A stretch of DNA of 64,000 nucleotides from Baylisascaris procyonis (GCA_037389465.1 JAZARR010000223.1:124001-188000); one strand, 5' to 3'. Counted from the first letter of the stretch, positions 30,318 through 42,465 are shown. Translations and numbers: made by a program. Notes: generated by a model from the letters alone, not told the origin.

Positions 30318-33300
30318 TATTCTCTGAATGGCGTCGTATAAGGTCTCGAAATGATGGTACAGTTGTGGCATTGTTTTTGCTTCTTAAATGGTGATGTACT
30401 TTCCACTTTTATTTCTTTGTCATATTTTATATGCTGATCTTAAAATGTTATTAAAAAACGATGAATTCTTTAAATTCATTTATTTCCTTCGATATCACTA
30501 ATGAATTTATATATCCTCTCAAATTGTCGTACATTGCGATGAATGGTCGAATGACTAACGTATATGACAGTCAGATGCACTGGTCGATATCACTGATCTT
30601 CGATTTCAGTTAGCTTTTGAGGCCAACATTTCGAGAAAACTGACTGATAGCACATATCAATCCCTTATTTGTTTCTTTCCTTGCCTTAAAAAATGAATAC
30701 TGTTTGCTGTTTATCCTTAACTGGTAGGATATTTACCTGGTAGGAGAGAGTTATGGCAATTGAGTTGATGGTTTTTGGTTTTACGCCGAATTGAGCAAAT
30801 AATTTACAATAGATGGGTTAGAATACTTATGAATTCGAATCTTTTCATTGAAGTAAATTATGAAGGAGGTAAATTTGAAAATGAGTGAGTTTTAAGGGAA
30901 ATTTGAGATGAGTTCTTAGCGACTGACAAATTGATGTGGTAGGATTGGTTGATTTCTTCTAGTTTTTTTGTTTTTGTTTTTTTTTTTTGTTTTTTTTGGT
31001 TTTCTTTGACTGGTTCTACTGAATCGATTTTTTTGTTGTGTTATATTCTCGTTTCTTTTTATTTTTCATGCTATGTTTTTACGTTTCCCAGTTTATTTTT
31101 TATTTTATTTGTTTATTTATTTTTTTGAAGAATTCAAATCGATATGCGTATTTTTGGCGTATATTTCAATTTTGCAATATTTCGCATCCATTACTTGAAG
31201 ATTACTTTGGTTCTGGAATATATTCGGTAAATGCATGGATTATTTTTTGCTTTTATATTTTCTCCTTCATCACTTATATTTGTCAAATATTATCAATGTT
31301 TTTTTTTAAAATCATCCCTTATTGTATCTTAGTTCTCTCGATGCATATAGCAACGATAATTGCATTTTTATTATTGAGAAGTAAAGAGAACAGATAAGCA
31401 TTTGGGATGATGTGGTGAATGCGGTAGTGCACCGGGCTATTGGTTTATTGCTTGGAAGTTGGGAGCATTCCAGTGGAAGTTTACATTATTTAGCTTGTTT
31501 TGAGTCCGATTTATAATGTAGACAAATTGGTGGCTTTTCCGTTGTGGTATTAAGCGGAGAGATGCCCGAAATTAGAGTAAGTTGTTAAGGATTTATTAGT
31601 TAGCAGGAAGGCTATTTTCCCTTGTTTATTCTATCATGTAGGACATATTTTTATTGACGTACTTATAGGAAAAAGATATCCGTAGATATGGAGACTTGGG
31701 TGTTTGCCTCATTTCGTTAATAATCATTATAAATTAAAATAAGAGGCCGATGCTGCATTAGGCAACGCTTTTTTAAGTTTGCAAATTATGGTGCTGTTGG
31801 TTTATTTTTTGAGTAGATTGTAGGAAGACGAGTTGAATTGTTTATATACTTTTAATCGATTTATGAAAAGTTTTATGGAATTATTTGATTGTATAAGAGA
31901 GTGGAGATGATTTTTATTATTAATTATGTGCTTTCATATTTGATTGATCGCTTTGCTCGAGATTGATCATTTCGTTTTTATTGTTTGCATATTTTTAAGA
32001 GTTTTTATGACTTGCAAAAGACGGAGGAATTCGAGAATATTAAATTGATTTTGGTTTCTTTAGATGATAAAGTTGAACTGAAGATTTTTATAGGAAATAA
32101 TAATGGTAATTGGTAAAATTGGTAAAAATGGTAAAATTTTTATTTGTATATTAGATGATCCGGAATATTTCATTGTCAGGATTTATTAGTTTATCGTATT
32201 CTTGAGTTTGGAGAGAGGGATTATCGAAAATGCGCACGATCTCGAACTAGAGAATTGCTTTCGTTGTCCACTTCATTGACTTCTTTTTCCGTTCATTGCT
32301 GGTGATTCAATTATATGAGAGGTTAATTAGGACAATGCGATTTTGTATTGGAAGAATTTGACAAGGTGATATCCGTGGAGTTCCGTCATACTTTATAGGA
32401 AGGAACCCTTTTCACGTGCTATGAGCTGAGATGTTCCTAGGTTTTATCGGCGACAATGTTATCCACATCGCATTGTATTGATATATCAGCTTAGTATTGT
32501 TGAGTTGTTTTTCCTCTTTTTTTTTTGCTCAGAAATAAGGAGCAATGTCCTTCGAGTTGTATTTTCTCTATCCGTCGAGGTGATTATATGCCGTTACGTC
32601 GACGATCTTTATCATTTGATATTACACCTACTGTGATAAACGACTATCGTTGTTGGCGCTGTATTTGCAGTATGGTTATATTTGTTGGAATAAATTTATG
32701 CAGAAAGGCGATCGCGAATTATTACTGCAAATGTGTGTTTTTCGAGAAATCACTAAAATATCGTTAGCAAATTTCAGTATTTATGCTAATACTTACGTAG
32801 TTAATTGATCGAGATTGGTGTTGTTTTTTGAAATGATATGTGACCGATCGCCCCACTGGTCTACCTTGTAGATTTCCTGCTCATTGGGGCGCTTTTCTTT
32901 TGTGGGAAGTTTAGACCATCTTCAATGCGTGTACTTTACCGTGCAGATGTCCACTACATATCTCACTTTTGAGCTGCCCCCTATCCAGCCCCCTTTGAAA
33001 CTAGAGAGTGATTTGTCCAGCTCAGTCCGATATTCTCTAATGCGTTTTTTTTCAGGAAGTTTGGACTATCCTGGATGCGTATCCTCTCATATGTTCGCTG
33101 CACATCTGACCTGTGAGTCGCCGCCTGTCCAACCCCTTTCGCTATGTGTTGGATGCCAGCTATATCGAAGGAACTGCTCTTGAGGTTAGATTTATTATAT
33201 TGAAATGTGATTGTTGTGAGATAACAATTGTTTTTACTTCAAAAAAACGATTTATTTACGTGAAAAATCCCAAAGCAATTCGAAGAGAAGAATAGAATCA

Positions 33301-33720
33301 TCATCAAAAAGGGAGCATCACCTCCGCAACGCATTAGGGAAAGCAGTAGTGGTGCGAAATCACAGAACAAACCGGAAATATTCAAATTTAAGGCACCTAT
33401 TTACAGTGGGATAAAGAATATTGTATGGCGCATCGTTTATATAAATGAGCATATTTTTTGGATGATCCAAATTTTTCTATAGTAATCTTTTTAATATCCT
33501 TTATTTAAGCCTTTTTTCATGTTTAACACAACCCAGCGACCATTATTTAAGACGACTAACGTATTTGTTGTGAAGCATATAGATGAACTCAGAGAATGCG
33601 ATCGCAACAACATATAGCCAAAGTGGTTTCATTTGTTCAAGTAGAGTAGTGCTGCACGGTTCTGACAGAGAGAATAAAACATGTTGATAGCCAGCTCAAC
33701 TTGCCACTAAAGAAACATCT
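30318..33720. other. Intergenic, AT-rich, no gene seen
   Basis: Downstream of SMARCAD1. ATTAAA at 30450-30455 is a candidate poly(A) signal for that gene. A 119-codon plus frame (31038-31397) is a hydrophobic Phe/Ile/Tyr-rich translation of T-rich DNA and is not supported as a gene. T-runs occur near 30965-31005 and 32513-32526. An imperfect tandem pair of about 150 bp lies at 32886-33150. Confidence 0.5.
32886..33150 (+). repeat. Imperfect tandem duplication of about 150 bp
   Basis: Two copies begin near 32890 and 33042 (GCGYTTTTYTTT then GGAAGTTT). Both can be read in one open frame of 99 codons (32884-33183), where the repeated peptide goes from GSLD to a Pro-rich QP end. There is no splice support and no family match, so I treat it as a non-coding duplication. 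Confidence 0.4.
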
Positions 33721-33736
33721 ACTCTCGTATAGGGAC

Positions 33737-33740
<4 letters not shown>

Positions 33741-33824
<84 letters not shown>
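33741..33824. repeat. (AT)42 microsatellite
   Basis: An 84-bp uninterrupted AT dinucleotide tract, the longest in the window. It lies just past the possible end of the minus-strand exon chain at 33.85-34.30 kb. Confidence 0.97.
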
Positions 33825-33829
<5 letters not shown>

Positions 33830-33849
33830 GGCCCCTTTGTTCTGACCGG

Positions 33850-34295
33850 TTGGTTGTGTAGTGCAACACATTGCCATACGGTCATGAAGCGGCGCCCTCA
33901 AAGATAAGCTTATCTGATTTCCTAAGTGCAAGGAAAGCAAATTCCAATCACCAGAAACGGATATCCAATTGCAAGATGAAGATTAGACGTATAGCCATCA
34001 TGATAAGTAATTCATTCATTACTTGCACAACTAAACTATGAGTTTCATAACCACAGATGATAAGCTTACCCTTGTAATATCCGGCCTCTGTTGGAACTAA
34101 GAGAGCGAATCTAAACTGCGGAGGTAATTAAGCGGATTTTTTTCTTCCCAATTTTTTCTCTCTTTTTTTGTACTATTTGTCTTAGTTAGACCTAAACGAG
34201 ATCAAGGCGTACGATTAACGTTACTTCCTGATCGTCACGGTGGTCATTAGGACTCACCTATGGTCACCGTAGACGAAATAGAGGAGCGGAAAGAC
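33850..34295 (-). CDS. Possible unresolved minus-strand exon chain
   Basis: Three short minus-strand segments join with agreeing phase: 34295-34258 (after [18 protein letters not shown] then AG), 34110-34070 (after TTTAG; completes R, then [13 protein letters not shown] and G before GTAAGC), and one starting 33929 after CACTTAG (completes G, then [13 protein letters not shown]). Donors are GTGAGT and GTAAGC. I recognise no family, have no start or stop exon, and short exons can agree in phase by chance. Gene, fragment of a decayed gene and coincidence are all possible. Confidence 0.25.
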
Positions 34296-34299
34296 CTTA

Positions 34300-35264
34300 A
34301 ATGTGATTGAGAGATATTGCAGAGCGTAAAAAATGTAGTTTTTTAGAACTGAGTTTGTAAAAAAAACTTCAGGGAAAAATTTGTGAAGGGGTAGGGGATG
34401 GGGAGGAAAATGGGTAAGCTTATCTTTCTGGTACATATGATGCAACACAATCGATGACCATGACCATAAGGTTGCTATTCACCTTGTTCTTTCGATTTAA
34501 CTACTGCACTATAAACTATACCTGTCAAATGTACAGAAATTGTCCTTAGCATTAAGCGAATCGGTCGTATTTATTTATTTAGCGGTTCGTAACCAAGATG
34601 CAATCCCTTCTAAGCCATGAATTAACTATGAACTTCTCTTAATTACATTTCAGTAGAACAATTTTCCCTAAATTAGTTCAAGAACTATAACCACTTCCTC
34701 TATTTTTGAGACATCGTTATTTAAGTCTCAACCTTGCCTATGGTACTTCCCAAATAGAATAGAGTAGGTTGAAAACCTAAAAGCATAGTAGAGTATAGAA
34801 TGTACTCAGTGAAGAAAATGATCCTACAATATAAATCACTCATTCCGCTAAGCATTTAGAAGTTTCTTTTCTTGCATTGAAAAAAAAAAACTTATGTCTG
34901 AGAAAGGAATTTATGAAGAAAAAAAAAAACTCAAAAAATATTCGAATAAAATATATCATAATAAGTCAACGCGTTTGCTAATATTATAGAAATATTTGTA
35001 AGCTTAAGATAAAGCATTATTGAGGAGATGCACTGATATTAGATATATCAGTGCTAATTTATAAAAGAGATATAACCAACATGTGTTCTATCGATATTTT
35101 CATACCATTCATTCCCGTAAAAAAAGTTATAAAAGTCCGATCGATACAACACATATTGATGATAGGATTTTTTTTTTAAATAAAAAGAAATTTAATATCT
35201 GTACGAACGTTGCCATTAATCAATGTGAAAAATTCAGCGCGCTTTAACTCTCTCCTTCATTTGA
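34300..35264. other. Intergenic, no gene seen
   Basis: AT-rich sequence between the doubtful exon chain and the SMIM14 stop codon. A-runs near 34880-34930 and T-runs near 35168 are the only features. The 3' UTR of SMIM14 (minus strand) should begin at 35264 and run leftward. Confidence 0.5.
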
Positions 35265-36911
35265 TTAGTTCACTCCGGGCGCTGGCGGTTCATGTCCATC
35301 CTTAAATATAAAGCTAAGTTGATTATAAACTTTCATATCAATGTGATTATATAGATGCATGTGATTTTGAGTTGTAATAGTTTTAATTTACAGCTGTAAT
35401 ATTTATATATTTTATTAACCGAAATTCGAGATTAATACTTCCTACTCTCTCTCCCAATTGAGCATTAGATGAAAATATACATAGATTCTAATTTTTGTAT
35501 CCAAATCAATTCAGAAACTTTTTTTTACGAAATCAAAATACCCTCAAAATAAATAATTTTGTTTTATACAAAACTCGTGCTGAAAATAAACTCAACATAA
35601 GATAAAATTGTTCAATGGGTCTGTTAGAGTCGCTCTATACGCTATAAACATTGTGCAGTCTATGCAGTCTACTATGTACTCACTTTTGGTCAACACAAAT
35701 GTAAAGCCAATAGAATGACATATAGACAAATAGAAGCACTTTCAGTTTCAAATATAATGGGAAAAAACGATACCTCTCTATCGCCAACAGCTAGAGATCT
35801 AAGGCAAACATGCGGTCATATACATTTTCCCCATCTCGAATATCCCGGATGTTGGCCAACGTTCCGAGTGCCCGGGTATTGCCCAACATTAATACCCAAA
35901 TGTTCCAGGTACCCGGGTACTGCCCAACATTAATGCCCAAACATCCCGGGTATTGCAGATTTAACGTGAGATATGATTGACCCAATCATGATCGAGTTCT
36001 CAAACAATAAATATGCCCCCTATTAAGTCACGTTGATTGTTCAAAGACAGCAGAAAAGAATATAAGGCTAACCGGTCCATTACTCGGTCCAGGTTTGTTC
36101 GGTGGTTCGGCAGGTGTTGAGCGCATCGAATTAGGGCGCATAAAATACATCGCTAATGCAATAATGCCCCAAAGAACAGCAATCATCATCAGATTATTAC
36201 CACCAGCTAAAATACCAGCTCCTTGTGGTCCAGGTGCATCGTTGATGCATTCCGAATCTGTGCAATATCCTTGCGAGTCTCGCAACTAAAATATTTTCCG
36301 ATATAAGAAGAGTTTGATTAGACGATAACCCACATCAATTCTTTCACATCAAAAATGCAGGAAATGAAAATGATTTAAATCTTTCAAAAGATGGTTAGAT
36401 TCAATTATTGGGCTCATTCGACCGTAGACTTAGCAAAACACTTTCAGTGACAATAGCGATTACCCAATAATATCGAAAGGTAGTTACATAACTATCGACA
36501 ATTCTATGATTGCAGTGTAACTAAAGGAGTTTTCATTTGAAGGTAATAATGAGATCCTTCATTGTTAGAAAACTTCACTTTGCGTTCTTCTAACGGGCTG
36601 GGATTTTTTTCCTCAACCATCCTCCGGGTTTTTTCCTCAACCATCCTCCGGGTTTTTTTCCTCAACCATCCTCTGGATTTTTTCCTCAACCACCCTCCGG
36701 GTTTTTTTCCTCAACCATCCTGTCCCATAAGATAGAAAATATGAAGTATTTAGACCTTTTGTCTTCCTATTCTCACTTCATTAAAACAGGAAATATGTTC
36801 ACTACCTTGCAGGTAATATAAAGATTGAAATTGATTACAACTTACAAGCGATAAAAGACGTCTCATCGCGGTTTCATGATTGAAAATACATTCGCACAGA
36901 TCGTCACTCAT
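35265..36911 (-). CDS. SMIM14: Small integral membrane protein 14 (SMIM14), 3 exons
   Basis: Exons (minus strand) are 36911-36846, 36285-36073 and 35300-35265, each with GT/AG borders and all phase 0, giving 104 residues plus stop (human SMIM14 is about 99). Exon 1 reads MSDDLCECIFNHETAMRRLL, matching the conserved Cys-rich, HEHAMRRL-type N-terminus. Exon 2 has RDSQGYCTDSEC then PGPQG, one transmembrane helix (about residues 53-72, MMIAVLWGIIALAMYF) and RP after it. Exon 3 is a 36-bp terminal exon, DGHEPPAPGVN, like the PPAP tail of the family. The family is a single-pass ER-associated membrane microprotein of poorly known function that is essential in mouse development (from memory). An unspliced reading of exon 2 runs to a false stop at 36028. 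Confidence 0.9.
35840..35960. repeat. CCCGGG-containing short repeats in SMIM14 intron 2
   Basis: Two near-identical units of about 44 bp (35871-35912 and about 35911-35957) repeat CCCGGGTAYTGCCCAACATTAA followed by TRCCCAAA. A third CCCGGG lies at the right edge and a related GATGTTGGCCAACGTTCC lies on the left. CCCGGG and TTGGCCAA are themselves palindromic. This GC-rich island contrasts with its AT-rich surroundings. Confidence 0.7.
36600..36720. repeat. 24-25-bp tandem repeat in SMIM14 intron 1
   Basis: Five units of CCTCAACCATCCTCC followed by GGGTTTTTT, starting at 36611, 36635, 36660, 36684 and 36709. The minus-strand frame through it (RRMVEEKTRRMVEEK) is an artefact of the repeat. 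Confidence 0.85.
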
Positions 36912-37040
36912 TGTGCAATTCAACTATATGGCGCACAATAAACCAATACCTGTAATATACCTGTGATAAAGTATGATAATTTTACAGATGGGATGAACAT
37001 CAGCTTCACCAACATCTTAACGTCGTTAACACCCAAGCAA

Positions 37041-37116
37041 CGGCGGAGGCAGCATAGTCAAGTGGTGAAAGCGGTTAACCACGATGCTCGAGTATCGAGT
37101 TCGATCACCGCTTCAA
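37041..37116 (+). other. tRNA-like sequence with A-box and B-box resemblance
   Basis: An A-box-like ATAGTCAAGTGG (37054-37065) and a B-box-like GAGTTCGATC (37097-37106) are spaced as in tRNA genes or tRNA-derived SINEs. The acceptor and T stems do not pair well, and I could not assign an anticodon, so it is not called as a functional tRNA. A tRNA-derived SINE head or tRNA pseudogene is the likeliest reading. Confidence 0.3.
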
Positions 37117-37840
37117 ATGTTAAAAAATAACGGTAAGTTGTTCAGTCGAATTACTTTCATAATTATGATAGGCATTGTTTGTTAGAAAACAACTAGAAGT
37201 TCGGGGAAAACAAGCGATACATAAAATTATTCGACGAAACGAATCGACGATTGGCAATTCGAATGAGAACGCCATTCTAGAGATGCAGATGAAGCAATAA
37301 AATAGATAAAAGTGAAACATTAAAAACGATGAAAATTCCTTGCACATTAAGATCGTTCCCATCACATTAGCAGTAAAGAAACACAGACATTAATGATCAC
37401 ACAGTTTTTTTGTAGTCAAAGAAAGGCATTTTAAATGCCCGCAAATAATATGTTTATTTAATATATTCCCCATTGTTTGATGATTATTTTTCGTTAAATT
37501 GCAATACTGCAACGAGTGCAATATTCTCTTTCAAGAATATTCATTGCATTATTTTGCAACGTTTTTTGTTAGCACTGCAATATTTTACTCTTAAGTAATA
37601 CTTATTTCAGTATATATTTCCAAAAGTTTGTTAATTCTTTTTTTTTTTCATAAAAGAATAGATATCTATGCATTCACTTTTAGGAATTGTATAGGATAAT
37701 TGCAATGGACAATTAATTGCAACAGCTTAGTTGAGTAAGAAAAACGATAAGAAAACGTTGCTTTGAGGTGTTTTCGATTTTCTATGCAGATGATGTACTG
37801 ATATAAATAGAGAATACTCAAGGCTCTTTTTTGAGACAAA

Positions 37841-37951
37841 GAGAGGGAGGGAGGGAGGGAAAGGAGGGGGAAGGGAGGGAGGGAGGAAGGAGGGGGGGAG
37901 AGGGAGGGAGGGAGGGAGGAAGGGAGGGAGGGAGGGAGGGAGGGAGGAAGA
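37841..37951 (+). repeat. GGGA/GGAG polypurine tract (G-quadruplex-prone)
   Basis: About 110 bp with almost only G and A on the plus strand and well over a dozen G3 runs separated by one to three bases. Such sequence can form G-quadruplex or triplex structures (general knowledge). The complementary minus-strand frame (LPPSLPPFLPPS-like) is an artefact. Confidence 0.9.
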
Positions 37952-38129
37952 GCACCCTGTACAATTAGATGGCATTCATCAGATCTGTAAGTAGAACAAT
38001 TTTAGACGAGTTAAAAAAACTCATATGAAATGAACGCAATAATACAATTATTAAACTGTAGAAAATAATCGGGGATTAAATTGAGCTTCGTCAACAAAGC
38101 ATTCTTTACGAATAAATGCCTCTTCATAT

Positions 38130-38382
38130 CGCTTCCATTTCCGCTTAGATAAAGTTGTAAGACCTTGTAAAGGTTAAGGCTTAAGCTTGCTTTCAGCTCA
38201 TCGGATCCTGACGAGAGTCGACTCATGTTGGGCGGAACAACAAGAGGGAGTCAGAACTTATTCCACCGTCTTCGTCTCGACAAGGATGGTGAATGGAGTG
38301 AAACGATAGAACGGAGCCGAGGAGTCAGCTCGGAACCCACTTACAATCGACGCCGCAGTTAGCAGTACGGAACGATGAATGA
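38130..38382 (+). repeat. Dispersed repeat, copy 2
   Basis: Second copy of the element at 20860-21050, same orientation, with about 60 bp more internal sequence. The shared ends are the CCGCTT-containing block at 38130-38191 and ACGATGAATG at 38372-38381. Confidence 0.45.
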
Positions 38383-39242
38383 CGTTTACTTCACTTTCAG
38401 GACAACAATCGTGCCGTCTCGTTCAATAAACGAAGATGGCAAAAGTAAGTACGTCTTTTTGCAAATCCAAAATGTCTCTTTTCGTGACATTTTTAAAGAT
38501 TAATCGACGATATAATTGTTCTTCTATTGTTTACGCTCCTTTCCCAGTATTTAAACGAACTTTTCAATTTCCGCTTGAAGAAATCAGCCGATTCAACTTC
38601 AAACCATTTCGTTGACACTTTTTTTTTTCGGTGAGCTTCTAGAATTTTCCACCGAATCGATATTATTGTCGAAAAAGATTCCGCCAGGATTTTTTTTTTT
38701 TTTTTTTTGCTGTTATAGACGCTGTTCTGCTTTCTCTGTGATGAACTTCAAGATGTGAGATCTAACAGCATCGAACATCCAGGAAGCAATTCCATAGGCT
38801 TTCCTTCGTTAATCCCCATTGATAAGCGATACAGTCGAGTGATAAGAAGACGTATTTGAATTGTTTTGCCATTTTTGAGTTGTTTGCCGAAGATTCTCGT
38901 TGACTAGAGCATCGATAAAAGAGGCGATCGGCTACAGACATCTGTTCGCTAACTAATATTCCCACAAAAAAATCGACTTTATTTCATGTACCACTTCATC
39001 CGTCTTTAATATTTCGATAGAACTGCCATAATACTACTGATACTGTGATTTTATTTCAGGTATACAGCTGTTTTCGAATGCACTCAACACATTCGTAAGT
39101 TATGCATATTATCTTCATAATCAGTCACTGTTATAGCTGTTTAGATGATTACAGCAAGTAAAAATTACTTCATATTTGAATTATGGAGTCGATTTACACC
39201 AGCTATCTCGTAGAATCTCAGTACGGATGAAGGCAGAAGGAG

Positions 39243-39280
39243 GCGGGGAAAGAGGTGGGGGGGGGGTGGGGGAAGGGTGC
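39243..39280 (+). repeat. G-run island
   Basis: Contains GTGGGGGGGGGGTGGGGG followed by GGG runs, another G-quadruplex-capable sequence. A similar G-run occurs at about 46128-46146 in the first intron of the LRR-Ig gene. Confidence 0.8.
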
Positions 39281-41000
39281 GGAGGTAAAGAATAGCTCTT
39301 CGAACAATTATTTGGAATAGTTTACTAAGAAAATTTCCAATCCCCCCCTCCCATTTTTAAAACGGCTCTATCGAATTTGGCAAAACGCCGAAGTTTTCAC
39401 CGTGGATTTTCTAAAGTTTTTTTTTTGCTTCAAACTTCTTCAGTAGTAAATAAAATTTCGGCGCATAAATGATGCCCCATTTTGGTATGTCACATCTCAC
39501 ACAATGCAACGTTTAATCAGCGTAACGGATATGAACGATAAGGAATTGCTGGAAGTGTGTTTGGAAACCGGTTTTGTTATTATTGATCTTATTTTCTTTG
39601 TTCTTTTTCTTTCTTTTTTTGCATTAAAAGAGATAATAATGGTGGCTGGAGTGGCAAATAAATAAGCTCCTTCGAGATATTCACTGAAATTCGGTTGCTA
39701 ACCACCCACGCATTGCCGAAAAGATGCATGTACTACGATCAGCTCATCACAGTATGCACCAGACATAAGCATATTTCATCATATGCTCGCTGAATGACAC
39801 GTCACAATAATAAACGCTAACAGCACGGCGAAATATGCACTACTAACAGCGTAATGTTGGTCGTTCATATACCTATTTTTGCAGTTTTATGTAAGCTTAA
39901 TTTTGACACTTTCATAGCAGTTATTTAAGTAGTCTGTATGTGTTATTTGAAGGAAAAGGGGGGGGATATTGGTAAAAAACTATAAAATGAATAATTGCAT
40001 TGTTGTTGGGATATACAGAATGTGGAAGCATTTATCAATGGAATAAGATGCTCTTCTATTATATAAATTATAGATGCGGCATATATAGATAGGAATATTT
40101 ATTACCAGCTATTGTTTACTAGCTGTCAACTATACCCCCCGTACTCTAATGTATTTGAATTCCAAGTATATGGGTATGGGGATATAAGCAACGTAAACTA
40201 TTGTTAAACGATAACTGAACTAAAATGCTACTAATCGGTTAAATGTTTGTCCATGTTTTATAATCACTGATTTATTCGTTTGCACACATTTCAAATTATC
40301 TAAGTCCTGCACGATAATCTGTTCCTCTGTCCGTATATCCGGTCGACTGAGGGATGGAAAAGGTTGAAGAGTTTTGCTCTAGGTGAGCACAGCCTGCATA
40401 GATTTTATTGTAGTTTGCCTTCAAAAATATTATAAAAACTGATCTTTTCTAAAATAAGATGGAGAGTAAAGAGAAGGTAGAAAGATGCGTCATTTCGGCG
40501 CTCGAAAATGCGAGAAGGGAGGATAGCCATCCATATGTAACATCACCTCTCATCCTTTATTACTTTTTTTTCCTGTTTTCCGCGACATCATTTTCGGTTA
40601 TCTTCGTAAATTTCTGCTCAAAAAATTCGCCTTCTATTTTTATATACGTACTTAAAACACGTCTCATACATAAATTTCATTCGGGAGATTAAAAAACGTC
40701 ATAAAAGTGTTCATATTAGTGAAAAGTTACGAATATAATCGCATAAATGGGCATGCTGAAAGTGTCAGACAGACATGGACAGACATAGTCAGACATTTGG
40801 AAGCGGCTTCACAATGATACGTTTTGGAATATACAAAAAAATTGGATAAAATACTAAAGTACAGCATCATACGTTGCTGAATATACGAATTAAATAGGTT
40901 TAATTCATTGCCTAAAACACAACTCTTGATTTCATGGGACGCTTTATGATGGGAATAGTTTTTTAGACGCAGTTTTAGACGTCCTTAAGCAGTATACCTA

Positions 41001-41130
41001 CAAAATAACGGCATAGCACAGAACTAAAAAGCACATTACCCGCACGAGATAATGGCATAGCATGGAACTAGAAAGCACATTATCCCCATGAAATAACGGC
41101 ACAGCATGGAACTAGAAAGCACAAACTTGA
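41001..41130. repeat. Three-copy tandem repeat, 45-bp unit
   Basis: Units share AAATAACGGCATAGCA then GGAACTAGAAAGCACA (first unit slightly diverged), beginning near 41001, 41046 and 41090. There is no open frame, and no splice-site motif recurs in the units. Confidence 0.8.
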
Positions 41131-41619
41131 ACTAACCGGGTGCCCGAATGAACGATGTCCACAATGACTTACTTTATATCAGTTATTGTATAGTTGAACT
41201 TGTAATGTAGTCTATAATATGCAAAAACACACTCAACAAATTCGACACGAATAGCAGCAATACCATCCGAGGCAATATCGATGCAGCTGTTTGCTGGACG
41301 TATACATCGATTGGTAGATTGCAATGACTCCGCCCTCTTTTGAGACGTCATCCAACTCCCACAACGACAACGCGCGGCGGGAAATTGAGATTGAAAACAG
41401 AGATCTACTGGGGTGTATTCTTTCATATTGGATGCATTGAAGAGGGGGGGATGGGAGGGGAAGGGAATGGCTACCTAATTGATGGTGGCGTATGTTTATG
41501 CAATGTTGGGAACTGGGGGGGGGAGGGATTTAAGGCTTCACCTGTACTCTTTTTTTCGCCTTAAAGATGCATGAAATGCTTGCACTTAACTTGCACTTCT
41601 TAATACTTAACATTAAAGA

Positions 41620-41622
<3 letters not shown>

Positions 41623-41688
<66 letters not shown>
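41623..41688. repeat. (AT)33 microsatellite
   Basis: A 66-bp uninterrupted AT tract. It forms the 3' limit of the coding-like minus-strand frame that begins near 41928. Confidence 0.95.
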
Positions 41689-41689
<1 letters not shown>

Positions 41690-41691
<2 letters not shown>

Positions 41692-42465
41692 CGGACGTTG
41701 ATAAGATGGTATGTGATAGGCTTGCATGATGCTTTCATCCATGAACTTCAGTTTCCGCCGAATGTAACGAATATGAAAAATTGACACGGTAATTTGTGTC
41801 GAGGCGACGGGCTGAAAAGTCATCGATGCAACAGTACCTTTTCGTAGCAGTCGCACAAGCACAAGGGTGTCCAGCTGTCTATTTTCAATGATGCCGCTCA
41901 CAACGACATTCAACACGATAGGCAACAAGTTGTTGAATTCGTTCCGCTATGTTCACCTCAAAATGCACCTTAGAAATATGTTATCTCGACGTAACAAACT
42001 TATATCACCTACATGCTTCCTTTCTATCCGCACCGCATCTATAGACAAAGCACCGATTTTATCAACATCCACATCTAACATACGAATATAACCACCACTC
42101 TACCAACTATAAAAAATGTTTTTTTGCAAAATTATAGAGATATTGAAGAGTGATTTCCTAGACCTATATACCAATAGAATAAAATATAGATGAATTGTAT
42201 CTTAGGAGAAATAATTCAAAGTTGAGCCTTCAAAATGGGGAAGGAATATTTGGAATAATTAGGCAGTTGCAGCAACAATTGGTCAGAGATGATGGGCATT
42301 AGTGGCTACTCGAGTTGATTGTTGAAATTCCGCTTCTTTTATAGCTATCGGATGTGTTGGCAATAAAAGCTTCCGGTTTAATTCATAGTAAATTTGCATA
42401 TGAATTCGCTTGTCGAATCCTGTATATTGACCTCGATTCCTTCTCGCTTCAACTTTAAAGTCCAA
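41690..42465 (-). other. Unresolved minus-strand coding-like region, gene or pseudogene
   Basis: Several minus-strand frames look protein-like but do not join into one model. One (42465-42283) reads KVEARRNRGQYTGFDKRIHM and ends AHHL. A second (about 42090-41960) contains MLDVDVDKIGALSIDAVRIE and stops soon after. A third, in another frame (41928-41690), contains VVVSGIIENRQLDTLVLVRL and HIRYIRRKLKFMDES before entering the (AT)n tract. Frame changes without obvious donors and acceptors between the last two suggest either a frameshifted pseudogene or introns I could not place. No family recognised. Confidence 0.3.

Noticed and set aside
31038..31397. 119-codon hydrophobic plus frame
   Set aside because: Phe/Ile/Tyr-rich translation of T-rich DNA with no splice context, poly(A) signal or family match.
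37727..37975. Minus-strand proline/leucine/serine-rich frame
   Set aside because: Artefact of the GGGA/GGAG polypurine tract.
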